Both the position numbers and the translations under genes were made by a program. A stretch of DNA of 64,000 nt, taken from assembly GCF_034424375.1 (NCBI RefSeq), contig NZ_CP139965.1, positions 2,170,001-2,234,000 of the forward strand. The letters run 5' to 3'. Below the pieces are notes generated by a model, which did not search any database, had not been told where the DNA came from, and saw nothing but the letters and a program-made list of their open reading frames with translations. The stretch's first letter is position 1. The number at the start of each line of letters is the position of its first letter. Positions 43,914-52,514 of the stretch are shown one piece after another. Origin of the DNA: Paraburkholderia kururiensis (GTDB lineage Bacteria > Pseudomonadota > Gammaproteobacteria > Burkholderiales > Burkholderiaceae).

Positions 43914-44306
43914 ATGAAGAAGTGGCAGCGGACGGCGGCGATGCTCGTATGTGGCGCACTCAGTGCTTCTGCCTACGCCCAGAGCGGCCAGCGGAAGGCG
44001 GACGCTTCAGGCGCGGCCGCTGCCGAAGCGACGTCGGGCACGAAACCCGTTTGTGTGGATGCCGAAATAAATGGGCAGCGTGCGCCGTCCATCGATTGTC
44101 TGAATGCGCAATTGCGGCCGAAGCCGAGCGCGGCCGATGCGGCGCAGGGTGCATCGCCCACGGCTGCCGAGGTCAATGCGAAAGGCCCATCGAACCGCGT
44201 GGGGACGTTCAATCTTTCCACCGAACGCAACCGCTTCGGTTCGAACTGGGGTAAGTCGGTTACGCCGCAACGGCCGGCCGCGCCCGTCAACGTGCCGCCG
44301 AAATGA
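43914..44306 (+). CDS. Small secreted/periplasmic protein of unknown function
   Basis: 130 residues from the ATG at 43914 (AGGAGAG upstream); a longer in-frame start gives no signal peptide. Signal peptide to about residue 23 (A-Y-A-Q), then Ala-rich sequence with a pair of Cys (C-V-D-A and D-C-L-N, about 47 and 61) that could form a disulfide. The tail is Pro/Asn/Arg-rich. The stop overlaps the protease start (ATGA), indicating coupling to the DegQ-like protein. Confidence 0.65.
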   Translation: MKKWQRTAAMLVCGALSASAYAQSGQRKADASGAAAAEATSGTKPVCVDAEINGQRAPSIDCLNAQLRPKPSAADAAQGASPTAAEVNAKGPSNRVGTFNLSTERNRFGSNWGKSVTPQRPAAPVNVPPK

Positions 44307-45775
44307 ATGTTCGCGGCGAAGCCTCATTCATGGCGACGAGGAAAGCGCTGGCGCAATCGCGTGGCGCCCTGGCGGCGCGACGACGTGCGTGGGCCATCAC
44401 CGTGCTCGTGTTCCTCTTTGCGGCAAGCGCGACGTGTGCCGCGGACGACGGCGCTCCCAGCGGACTCGCCCCGCGCGAGGTCCGCACGGCGCTTGCCATG
44501 CCCAACTTCGCCACGCTCGTCAAACGCTATGGTCCGGCCGTGGTCAACATCAGCGTGACGCGCGAGGTGACGCAAATGGGCATCCAGTTGCCGCCCGGCA
44601 TCAGCCCCGGCAATCCGCTTGCACCGTTTCTCGCGCGGCGCGTGATCGGCAATCGCGAAGAGGTGAGTCTGGGTTCGGGGTTCATCGTGAGCGCGGACGG
44701 CGTCATTCTCACGAACCGCCACGTGGTGGGCGATGCCGCCACCGTGGACGTGAAGCTCACGGACAAGCGCGAGTTCAAGGGCAAGGTCGTCGGCAGCGAC
44801 CCGCTTTCGGACGTGGCCGTGGTGCGTATCGACGCGCGCAATCTGCCCGCCGTCGTGACCGGCGACCCCGCGAAGATCGACGTGGGCGACTGGGTCATGG
44901 CCATCGGTTCGCCGTACGGGTTCGCGAACACGGTCACGCAAGGCATTGTCAGCGCGAAGTCGCGCTCGCTGCCGGGCGAAAGCTACATTCCGTTCATTCA
45001 GACCGACGTGCCGATCAACCCCGGCAATTCGGGCGGCCCGCTCTTCGATCTGAACGGTCGCGTCGTAGCCATCAATTCGATGATCTATTCGAAGACGGGC
45101 GGCTACCAGGGGCTCGCGTTCGCCATTCCGATCGACGTGGCGCTCGACGTGAAAGACCAGTTGCTCAAGACCGGCAAGGTGACGCGCGGGCGCCTGGGGG
45201 TGGCGGTGCAGGAGGTGAGCCAGGCGCTGGCGCGCTCGTTCGGGCTTGCGACGCCGGACGGCGCGCTGATCAGTGCCGTCGAGGCCGGCGGTCCCGCGGC
45301 GCAGGCCGGATTGCAGGCGGGCGACGTGGTGCTCGCCGTGAACGGCAGCAGCGTGGCGGATTCGGCGGACCTGCTCGGCACGATCGCGAAGATCAAGCCG
45401 GGGCAGCAGGCCGATCTGCTCGTGTGGCGCGCGGGCAAGGGCAGCCACATGCCGGTGACGGTGGGCGCGCTCGACAGCGCCGTGGCCGCGACGACCGGCG
45501 AGGCCGATGCCGCGCCGCTGGGGCTCGCGCTGCGCGCATTGAACGTGCGCGAGCAGCGGCAACTGGGCGTCGATCATGGGCTCCTGATCGAAGCGGCCAA
45601 CGGTCAGGCCGCGCGAGCGGGCCTGCGCAGCGGCGACGTGGTGCTCTCCGTGAACGGTACGCCGGTGACGAGCATCGGCGCGCTGGCTGACGAGGTGCAT
45701 GGCGCGCATGGGCCCGTTGCGTTGCTTGTTCAACGCGGCGGCACGCGGCTGTATCTGCCGGTCGATCCGGGTTGA
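44303..45775 (+). CDS. DegP/DegQ-type periplasmic serine protease (S1C) with two PDZ domains
   Basis: 490 residues; start overlaps the previous stop, and an ATG at 44330 is an alternative. Signal/anchor about 25-47. The protease domain has the triad H140 (T-N-R-H-V-V), D170 (S-D-V-A-V) and S243 (G-N-S-G-G-P). Two PDZ domains follow (about 290-385 and 400-485). Degrades or refolds misfolded periplasmic proteins. Placement beside the isomerase in a TPS locus suggests quality control of TpsA, as DegP is known to act on secretion intermediates of two-partner systems. Confidence 0.93.
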   Translation: MNVRGEASFMATRKALAQSRGALAARRRAWAITVLVFLFAASATCAADDGAPSGLAPREVRTALAMPNFATLVKRYGPAVVNISVTREVTQMGIQLPPGISPGNPLAPFLARRVIGNREEVSLGSGFIVSADGVILTNRHVVGDAATVDVKLTDKREFKGKVVGSDPLSDVAVVRIDARNLPAVVTGDPAKIDVGDWVMAIGSPYGFANTVTQGIVSAKSRSLPGESYIPFIQTDVPINPGNSGGPLFDLNGRVVAINSMIYSKTGGYQGLAFAIPIDVALDVKDQLLKTGKVTRGRLGVAVQEVSQALARSFGLATPDGALISAVEAGGPAAQAGLQAGDVVLAVNGSSVADSADLLGTIAKIKPGQQADLLVWRAGKGSHMPVTVGALDSAVAATTGEADAAPLGLALRALNVREQRQLGVDHGLLIEAANGQAARAGLRSGDVVLSVNGTPVTSIGALADEVHGAHGPVALLVQRGGTRLYLPVDPG

Positions 45776-45833
45776 GTGCGGCGGCATGCGCGGCGCGAGG
45801 CATGAAATGAAACGGCGGGAGGAGGGCGTGGCC

Positions 45834-46322
45834 ATGAAACGGCAGCGAAGGGCCGTGTGGCGGCAGTGCGTCTGGGCGCTGGTCGTGGCCTCGTGCACGT
45901 GGCTGGGGCAGACGTGCGCATGGGCGCAGACGGCGGATGTGCCGGCAGCGTCGTCGATTCCGCCGTCGTGGATGCGTTACGCCCAGCTTGCGAGCACGCA
46001 GTTCCAGACCTCGCTCGAAGCGGACAACGACGCGTCGGCGCAACTGCATCAGTACCTCGAAGACCGCGTCGTGAACGCGACCGCCGATGCGCCGCCGCCG
46101 GCCATCGTGGTGCGCGCATGGATCGGCGAGCGCGGCGCTGTGAGCCGGATCCAGTTCGAGTCGCTCGGCGACGAACGGGCGGATGCCGCGTTGCGCGATT
46201 TGCTGATGGCGCATCCGTTGCCGGAACCGCCACCGCCCGACATGCTGCAACCGCTGCGCGTGAGGCTGCGGCTCGTGGCGAATCCCGAAGCGGCACGAGG
46301 GGCTTCGAGTGCCGCCCGGTGA
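45834..46322 (+). CDS. Secreted protein with a TonB-C-terminal-like domain
   Basis: 162 residues from the ATG at 45834 (GGAGGAGGG upstream). Signal peptide with cleavage near W-A-Q (about 31). Residues about 75-150 show V-R-A-W-I-G-E-R-G-A-V-S-R-I-Q-F, A-A-L-R-D-L-L, and a closing strand V-R-L-R-L, paralleling the protein at 41527-41985 and the ends of TonB and the VreA-like protein. Last gene of the long tpsB-to-here run; no recognisable named family. Confidence 0.65.
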   Translation: MKRQRRAVWRQCVWALVVASCTWLGQTCAWAQTADVPAASSIPPSWMRYAQLASTQFQTSLEADNDASAQLHQYLEDRVVNATADAPPPAIVVRAWIGERGAVSRIQFESLGDERADAALRDLLMAHPLPEPPPPDMLQPLRVRLRLVANPEAARGASSAAR

Positions 46323-46396
46323 CGGCAGCGAGTGGGCGGGGTAACAAGCAAGATAAGCAGCAAGATACCCAGCGGAGTACCCGGCGCCCCGGCCCC

Positions 46397-46735
46397 TCAG
46401 CGATAGCGCCTTGCGGCCAGCCAGCGCCGCAGATCGATAGCGTCCTGAAAATGCGCCTGGGGCGTCGGGTCGCCGAGCAGCACGATCAGCATCATGTGCC
46501 CATGCACGGGCGTCGTGACGATCAGGCAATGCCCCGCTTCGTTCGTAAAGCCCGTCTTTTGCAGCGCGACGTGCCATGCGTCGTTACGCACGAGCGGATC
46601 CGTGTTGCGATACATCAGCGGTCCCGCGCCACCCAGCACGAGCTTCTGGTGCGACGTCGAATAGAGGCGAATCTGCGGGTAGCCGTACGCGGCGCGCGCG
46701 AGTCGCGTCAGGTCGCGCGCGGTCGTCGCCGTGCA
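46397..46735 (-). pseudogene. pbpG: 3' fragment of a PbpG-type D-Ala-D-Ala endopeptidase gene
   Basis: On the minus strand about 113 codons match the C-terminus of penicillin-binding protein 7-like endopeptidases: A-R-D-L-T-R-L-A-R-A, Y-P-Q-I-R-L-Y-S-T, the R-N-T-D-P-L-V-R segment, and K-T-G-F-T-N-E-A-G-H-C containing the conserved K-T-G box. The S-x-x-K and S-x-N parts are missing. Upstream on that strand the frame runs into sequence unlike the family, and the LysR gene start at 46826 takes up the space. A truncated remnant, inactive by inference. Confidence 0.8.
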
Positions 46736-46825
46736 ACGGCGTGTCGCCGGGCAGCATCGTGCCCGCCAGTGCTCCCGGCGGAATCGGGCAAAATACCGGC
46801 CATTCTGGGATGCGGAGACCGGCCC

Positions 46826-47749
46826 GTGGGAATTAACTTCGATTTGACGGACCTGCAGGCGTTTCGCGCCGTGGTCGAGTTGGGCAGCTTCCGCAAAGCG
46901 GCCGAGGCGGTGAGCATTTCGCAGCCGGCCTTGAGTCGGCGCATCGACAAGCTGGAGGAAGCGCTCGGCGTGCGTCTCATCGAGCGCACCACGCGCAGCG
47001 TCACGCTCACCACCGTGGGCCGCGTGTTTGCGCGTAGCGCCGAACAGCTGCTCGACGATCTCGACGTCGCGCTGCTCGGCATCCGCGACGTCTCGTCGAG
47101 CCGCCTGGGTCATGTGACCATCGCATGCGTGCCTTCGGTGGCTTACTACTTTCTGCCTAACGTCATCGCGCACTATCATCGGCGCTTTCCGCGCATCCGG
47201 GTCAAGCTGCTCGACTCGAGCGCGAACGAGGTACTGGGCGCGGTGATCAGCGGCGAGGCCGACTTCGGCGTGAGCTTCATGGGCAGCCAGGAGTCCGAGA
47301 TCGAGTTCAAGCTGCTGCTGCAGGAGCGCTTCGTTGTCGCCTGCCGCCGCGATCATCCGCTTGCGCGCAAGAAGCGCGTGACGTGGAACGAGCTTTACGA
47401 GCACGAGTACGTGTCGGTGGACAAGACCTCGGGTAACCGCCTGTTGCTGGACCAGGCGCTCTCCGCCGTGGCGCCGCGTGTGCCGAGCGTGTGCGAGACG
47501 CGGCACGTCACCACCATGCTCGGCCTCGTCGAGGCGGGGCTCGGGGTGGCCGCGGTGCCGTCCATGGCCATGCCCGGCCAGGAGCATCCGGTTCTCACGA
47601 GTGTGCCGCTCGTCGAGCCCGTCGTGAAACGCCGCGTGGGCATCGTGAAGCGGCGCGGACGGCCGCTCACGCCGGCCGCCGAGGAGTTTCACCGGGCCAT
47701 CATCGAAGCGAAGCGCGGCGGCTTCGCCCGCAGCAATGCATCGACATGA
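46826..47749 (+). CDS. LysR-family transcriptional regulator
   Basis: 307 residues from a GTG at 46826 with GGAG eight bases before. Winged helix-turn-helix at about 4-62 (F-R-K-A-A-E-A-V-S-I-S-Q-P-A-L-S-R-R-I), then the two-lobed effector domain (about 90-295). Followed after 42 bp by a DctA-type symporter on the same strand, which it probably controls; effector unknown. In P. aeruginosa a LysR gene (PA0701) also ends the equivalent cluster. Confidence 0.93.
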   Translation: MGINFDLTDLQAFRAVVELGSFRKAAEAVSISQPALSRRIDKLEEALGVRLIERTTRSVTLTTVGRVFARSAEQLLDDLDVALLGIRDVSSSRLGHVTIACVPSVAYYFLPNVIAHYHRRFPRIRVKLLDSSANEVLGAVISGEADFGVSFMGSQESEIEFKLLLQERFVVACRRDHPLARKKRVTWNELYEHEYVSVDKTSGNRLLLDQALSAVAPRVPSVCETRHVTTMLGLVEAGLGVAAVPSMAMPGQEHPVLTSVPLVEPVVKRRVGIVKRRGRPLTPAAEEFHRAIIEAKRGGFARSNAST

Positions 47750-47791
47750 CAACATGAGGACGACAAGGAAGACCACAGGGAAGGCCGTATC

Positions 47792-49141
47792 GTGAGGTTG
47801 GCAAGACCGCTGCGTTCGCTCTACGTGCAGGTGCTGCTCGCCATGGTGCTGGGCGTGACGCTCGGCCACTTCTGGCCGTCGGCCGGCGCCATGTTGAAGC
47901 CTCTCAGCGACGCGTTCGTCGGCCTCGTGCGCATGATGATCGCGCCTATCGTGTTTTGCACGATCGTTCCCGGCATCACGTCGCTCGCGAACGGGAAGAC
48001 GATCGGGCGCACCATCGTGCGGGCGCTGGTGCTCTTCTATCTTCTGACCGCAGCCGGGCTTGCGTTCGGCCTCGTCACCGCACTCGTGTTGCGGCCCGGC
48101 GCCGGTATGCACATCGACGTGCATCACCTGGATTCGAGCATCCTTGCCCCATACACGAAACACGCACAGCCGCACGGGCTCGTGGCGTTCGCGCTGGGCG
48201 TGATTCCGGACACGACGTTCTCCGCCTTCGAGAAGGGCGAGGTGCTGCCGGTGCTGCTGCTCTCGCTGCTTTTCGGCTTCTCGCTGAATGCGAATCCGCG
48301 CGCGGGGAAGCCCGTGCTGGCACTGATCGAGAGCCTCGCCGGGATCGTGTTTCGCATCCTCGCGATGATCATGCGGCTCGCGCCGCTCGGCGCATTCGGC
48401 GCGATGGCGTTCACCGTGGGCCGCTTCGGCATCGGCTCGGTCGGTTCGCTCGCGATGTTGATGGCTTCCTTCTATGCGGCATGCGGGCTCTTCGTCGCGC
48501 TGGTGCTCGCGCCGCTTGCGCGGCTGCACGGCTTCGCGCTGTGGCGCCTGCTACGCTACCTGCGCGAGGAACTGCTCATCGTGCTCGCGACGTCGTCCAC
48601 GGAGCCGGTGTTGCCGCGCCTCATCGTCAAGCTGGAGGCGCTGGGCTGCGACAAAGGCGTCGTGGGGCTCGTGCTGCCCGCGGGTTATTCGTTCAACCTG
48701 GACGGCACCGCGATCTATCTGACGCTCGCTTCGCTCTTCATCGCGCAGGCGTGCGACGTGCCGCTTTCCGCGCAGCAGATCGCGACGATGCTCGCCGTCA
48801 TGCTGCTGACGTCGAAGGGGGCTGCCGGCGTGTCGGGCAGCGGGCTGGTGGCGCTCGTCGCCACGCTCGTCGTGATGCCCGATCTGCCTGTTGCGGGCGT
48901 GGCGCTTCTGGTGGGCATCGATCGCTTCATGTCCGAAGCACGCGCCCTCACGAGCGTGATCAGCAACGCCTGCGCGGTGATCTTCGTGTCGTCGTGGGAA
49001 GGGGCGTGCGATCGTCCGCATCTGGCGCGGATGCTCAGCGTGGCGGAGCCTCGCGAGGCTGGTGAGCCCGGCGAAACGGAAGGCGCCGACCGTGCCGGTC
49101 ACGCCGCAAGAAAAAACCGCGACGACGGGAAGGCGGCCTGA
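47792..49141 (+). CDS. dctA: Dicarboxylate/amino acid:cation symporter, DctA family
   Basis: 449 residues from a GTG at 47792. Eight membrane segments plus two hairpins; signature S-S-T-E-P-V-L-P in hairpin 1 and P-A-G-Y-S-F-N-L-D-G-T-A-I-Y in segment 7, where DctA usually has P-T-G-Y. Takes up C4-dicarboxylates or related acids with cations. The Lys/Glu-rich tail is typical. The stop lies inside a hairpin terminator shared with the convergent gene. Substrate specificity within the family is not certain. Confidence 0.88.
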   Translation: MRLARPLRSLYVQVLLAMVLGVTLGHFWPSAGAMLKPLSDAFVGLVRMMIAPIVFCTIVPGITSLANGKTIGRTIVRALVLFYLLTAAGLAFGLVTALVLRPGAGMHIDVHHLDSSILAPYTKHAQPHGLVAFALGVIPDTTFSAFEKGEVLPVLLLSLLFGFSLNANPRAGKPVLALIESLAGIVFRILAMIMRLAPLGAFGAMAFTVGRFGIGSVGSLAMLMASFYAACGLFVALVLAPLARLHGFALWRLLRYLREELLIVLATSSTEPVLPRLIVKLEALGCDKGVVGLVLPAGYSFNLDGTAIYLTLASLFIAQACDVPLSAQQIATMLAVMLLTSKGAAGVSGSGLVALVATLVVMPDLPVAGVALLVGIDRFMSEARALTSVISNACAVIFVSSWEGACDRPHLARMLSVAEPREAGEPGETEGADRAGHAARKNRDDGKAA

Positions 49142-49155
49142 GGCAAGCCTTCCCG
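49126..49155. terminator. Bidirectional hairpin between dctA and the ModA-like gene
   Basis: Perfect 9-bp inverted repeat (49126-49134 with 49147-49155, 12-nt loop) overlapping the dctA stop codon. On the minus strand a six-T run follows a few bases later, so it probably also ends the convergent transcript. Confidence 0.65.
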
Positions 49156-49165
49156 CGGTGGCGCG

Positions 49166-49948
49166 TCAGTGGGCGGAGACGGAATCGAGGCCCGTGGATT
49201 TCACTTCCGGCTGCACGTCCGGCGACGCGAGATAGTCGAGCAACGCCTTCGCTTCCTTCGGATGCTGCGCGCCGACGGGAATGCCCGCGGCGAAGCGCGT
49301 GACGGACTGCAGCGACTCGGGAATCTTGCCGACGAAGGTCGCGCCCTTGACCGGCAGCAGCTCGCTCACCTGCTGGAAGCCGATTTCGTAATCGCCGTTC
49401 GCGACGACCGACGCCACGGGAATTCGCGGAATCATCTTCGCCTTGTCTTTCACCTGGTCCTCGATACCGAGCTTTTTGAACAGCTCCCGCTCGATATAGA
49501 CGCCGCTCGCGCTGTCCGAGTAGGCGATCGACTTCGCATGCAGCAGCGTCTGCCTGAGGCCTTCGGGCGAGCTGATGTCGGGTGTCGGCGCGCCTTCGCG
49601 CACCACCATGCCGATGCGCGAATCGGCCAGCTCGACGCGCGATCCGGGCATCACCTTGCCTTGCTTGATCAGCGCGTCGAGCGCGTAGCCGACCATGATG
49701 ACGGCGTCTGCGGGCTCGCCGCGCGCGAGCCTGTTCGGAATCGCTTCGGGCGACTTGCCCATGGACGGGCCGAGCGCGGTGTCCAGCGTGTTGCCGGTCT
49801 GGGCGGCGAAGCGGGGGCCGAGCAGTTTGTAGGCAGCGGTGAAGCCGCCCGAACTCATGACGTGCAGGTCGGCGGCCTGCACGTTCGCTGCGGCGGCGGA
49901 GGTTGCAACGAGCGCTGCCGCGCAGAGTTTCAGAAGCAGATTTCGCAT
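49166..49948 (-). CDS. ModA-like extracellular solute-binding protein
   Basis: 260 residues with a signal peptide (cleavage near V-Q-A-A, about 26). A periplasmic-binding fold of the molybdate-binding type follows: S-S-G-G-F-T-A-A-Y, A-D-A-V-I-M-V-G-Y, S-D-S-A-S-G-V-Y. No ABC permease or ATPase is nearby, so molybdate import is unlikely. It is 55 bp downstream of an MHS-family transporter in one minus-strand unit, an arrangement seen with tricarboxylate/organic-acid utilisation genes. Possibly a sensor or delivery protein for an organic acid. Confidence 0.85.
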   Translation of the reverse strand: MRNLLLKLCAAALVATSAAAANVQAADLHVMSSGGFTAAYKLLGPRFAAQTGNTLDTALGPSMGKSPEAIPNRLARGEPADAVIMVGYALDALIKQGKVMPGSRVELADSRIGMVVREGAPTPDISSPEGLRQTLLHAKSIAYSDSASGVYIERELFKKLGIEDQVKDKAKMIPRIPVASVVANGDYEIGFQQVSELLPVKGATFVGKIPESLQSVTRFAAGIPVGAQHPKEAKALLDYLASPDVQPEVKSTGLDSVSAH

Positions 49949-50003
49949 GGTTGTCGTGAGGCGAGGTCGTGTGTGTGCGTGAAGATGCGGGATGAACCGG
50001 GGC

Positions 50004-51299
50004 TCAGTGCGCCGGCGTCAACGTCGCCGCGCGGCGGCGATAGAGCGCGAACGTTGCGACGAGGGCGCACGCCGCCGCGAGGCTCATCCAGTAGCCGGGT
50101 GCGGCCTTGTCGCCGGTCATGTGAATGAGCGCCGTCGAGATGGCCGGCGTGAAGCCGCCGAACACGGCCGTGGCAAGGCTGTAGGCCAGCGAGAAGCCGG
50201 CTACGCGCACCTGGACGGGCATCACTTCCGTGAGCGCGACGACCATCGCGCCGTTATAGATGCCGTACATGAACGAGAGCCAGAGCAGGACGAGCAGCAT
50301 GTTCGTGAACGACGGCGCGTGAGCGAGCAGCGAGAGCGCGGGATAGGCGGTCGCGACGGTGAGCACCGTCATGCCGACGAGAAGCGGCCGGCGGCCGATC
50401 CGGTCGGAGAGCGCACCGCCCACCGGCAGCCACACGAAGTTCGATGCGCCGACACACAGGGTCACGAGCAGGCTGTCCGACGTGCTCAGATGCAGAACCG
50501 TCTTGCCGAAGGTGGGGGCGTAGACCGTGATGAGGTAGAAGCTCGTGGTGGTCATCGCGACCAGCATCATGCCGGCAACGACGACACCCCAGTTTTGCAG
50601 CAGCGTGCCGAATGCTTCCTTCATGCCGGGACGATGCTGGCGCGCCTTGAACTCCTGCGTTTCCGCGAGATTGCGGCGCAGCATGAAGATGAACGGCACG
50701 ATCATGCAGCCGACTAAAAACGGTACGCGCCAGCCCCACGCGGCGATGGCCGACGCACTGAGCCACTGGTTGAGCGCGAAGCCGAGGGCCGCCGCGACGA
50801 CGATGGCGACCTGCTGGCTCGCGGACTGCCAGCTCGTGAAGAAGCCCTTGCGGCCGGGCGTGGCCATCTCGGCCAGATACACCGATACGCCGCCCAGCTC
50901 GGCACCGGCCGAAAAGCCCTGCAGCAAGCGGCCCAACAGCACGAGCACGGGCGCGAGAAGGCCGATGGCGGCGTAACCGGGCACGAACGCGATCAGGATG
51001 GTGCCGCTCGCCATGATGGAGAGCGTGACGATGAGACCTTTGCGGCGGCCCACGTCGTCGATGTAAGCGCCCAGCACGATGGCGCCGAGCGGTCGCATCA
51101 GAAAGCCCGCGCCGAAGACGGCGAAGGTCATCATCAACGAGGCGAACTCGCTGTCGGCGGGAAAGAAGACCTTGGAAATCTGCGTGGCGTAGAAGCCGAA
51201 CAGGAAGAAGTCGAACTGCTCGAGGAAGTTGCCGGCCGTGACGCGAAAGACCGTAGCGGCCTTCGAACGTCCGCTCGGAAGGCTGGACGAAGGGTGCAT
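50004..51299 (-). CDS. MFS transporter, metabolite:H+ symporter (MHS) family
   Basis: 431 residues from the ATG at 51299; the upstream frame is not family-like. Twelve membrane segments. MHS hallmarks are F-L-E-Q-F-D-F-F-L-F-G-F-Y near the N-terminus and R-P-L-G-A-I-V-L-G-A-Y-I-D-D-V-G-R-R-K-G at loop 2-3. Closest in pattern to citrate/tricarballylate:H+ symporters (CitA/TcuC). A LysR gene lies 181 bp upstream on the same strand and the ModA-like gene downstream, so these form an organic-acid uptake unit. Confidence 0.9.
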   Translation of the reverse strand: MHPSSSLPSGRSKAATVFRVTAGNFLEQFDFFLFGFYATQISKVFFPADSEFASLMMTFAVFGAGFLMRPLGAIVLGAYIDDVGRRKGLIVTLSIMASGTILIAFVPGYAAIGLLAPVLVLLGRLLQGFSAGAELGGVSVYLAEMATPGRKGFFTSWQSASQQVAIVVAAALGFALNQWLSASAIAAWGWRVPFLVGCMIVPFIFMLRRNLAETQEFKARQHRPGMKEAFGTLLQNWGVVVAGMMLVAMTTTSFYLITVYAPTFGKTVLHLSTSDSLLVTLCVGASNFVWLPVGGALSDRIGRRPLLVGMTVLTVATAYPALSLLAHAPSFTNMLLVLLWLSFMYGIYNGAMVVALTEVMPVQVRVAGFSLAYSLATAVFGGFTPAISTALIHMTGDKAAPGYWMSLAAACALVATFALYRRRAATLTPAH

Positions 51300-51480
51300 C
51301 GAAGTGTCTCCTGAAATCCGGAAAATGCGCGGGTGTCGGTTGATTGTCGTTTCGGCAATGTTCGCCCGGAGCCGGCGAAACGATAAGTGCGATTTTCGGA
51401 AGGATTGATGTTTTTTCGTTATCAATGGGAGACGGCCGGCGGTAGCGGTGCGCATCGCTGATGGTGGCCGCTGCACCGAC

Positions 51481-52395
51481 TCACGCCGACATGGCGGCCG
51501 CCCGCTTTCTGGCCCCGCGAGGCTGCCGTGCGGCCTCGGCGAGCGCATCGCGCAGCGCGGCGAGCGCGGCTGACGCGTAGCCCTGCCGCCACGCCAGCAG
51601 CGTATCGATCTCGGCGAAGCCGGCGATGGCGTGCTGCATGACGTCTTCCGTCTCCGGCTGAAGGTCGAGCACCGAGCGCGGCGCGACCGCGACGCCTGCG
51701 CCGGCCGCCACGCACGCCACGATCGCGTGGTACGAGCCGAGTTCCAGCACGCGCGCGGGCTTCATTCCATGCGTTGCATACCATTGCTCGACGTACTTGC
51801 GGTACGTGCAGCCGCGTTCGAACGCGATCAGCGTCGACGGGATCACGTCGCGTGGCGTGCGAACCGGCGGGTGGCCGCGCGCGGTGAGCAGCACGAGGTG
51901 CTCGCGGAAGACCGGCACCGTCTCGAACGTATCGGGCAGCGTGTCGGGTGCCGGCGGCCGCGCGAACAGCGCGGCATCCACCTCGAAGTCGCGCACCCTG
52001 TCGATCAGCCAGCCCGTCGTGCCGGTCACGAGTTCGAGCGACACGTCCGGCCACGCCTGGTGATAGCGCGCGAGCACGGCGGGCAGGCGGCTCGCCGCCG
52101 TGCTCTCCATCGTGCCGAGCCGCAGCCGTCCGCGCGGCGTGTCTTCGCGCATGGCGTCGCGCGCTTCGTCGGCAAGGGCGAGCAGGCGCTCCGCATACGG
52201 CAGCAGCGTATGGCCGGCGGGCGTCAGCACGAGCCGGCGCCCGTCGCGCACGAACAGCGCCGCGCCCAGTTCCTCCTCGAGCTGTTTGATGCGCGTCGTC
52301 ACGTTCGACTGCACGCGATTGAGTTTCGCCGCCGCGCGCGTCACGCCGTTTTCGCGCACCACGGCCCGGAAGATGGCCAGGGCTGCCAGATCCAT
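51481..52395 (-). CDS. LysR-family transcriptional regulator
   Basis: 304 residues from the ATG at 52395 (GGGAGAGAACG upstream); an extended frame is open but the family begins at M-D-L-A-A-L. Helix-turn-helix about 15-45 (G-V-T-R-A-A-A-K-L-N-R-V-Q-S-N-V-T-T-R-I), a V-Q-S-N-V-T variant common in this clade, then the substrate domain. It is divergent from the YbfB/YjiJ transporter (120 bp), which it most likely controls, and also upstream of the MHS transporter on its own strand. Confidence 0.93.
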   Translation of the reverse strand: MDLAALAIFRAVVRENGVTRAAAKLNRVQSNVTTRIKQLEEELGAALFVRDGRRLVLTPAGHTLLPYAERLLALADEARDAMREDTPRGRLRLGTMESTAASRLPAVLARYHQAWPDVSLELVTGTTGWLIDRVRDFEVDAALFARPPAPDTLPDTFETVPVFREHLVLLTARGHPPVRTPRDVIPSTLIAFERGCTYRKYVEQWYATHGMKPARVLELGSYHAIVACVAAGAGVAVAPRSVLDLQPETEDVMQHAIAGFAEIDTLLAWRQGYASAALAALRDALAEAARQPRGARKRAAAMSA

Positions 52396-52514
52396 CGTTC
52401 TCTCCCAGCGATGAATGGATTCTCGATTATTCATTTTCGGAGAACGTTGGGTCAAGCTACGATGAAAGCCTTCACCTCCGTTACGGCCGGCGTTTTCCGC
52501 GCGGCCCCTCGCAT

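Noticed and set aside
49166..49948. Molybdate ABC transporter component
   Set aside because: The fold fits ModA, but no modB/modC is present and it is paired with an MHS symporter.
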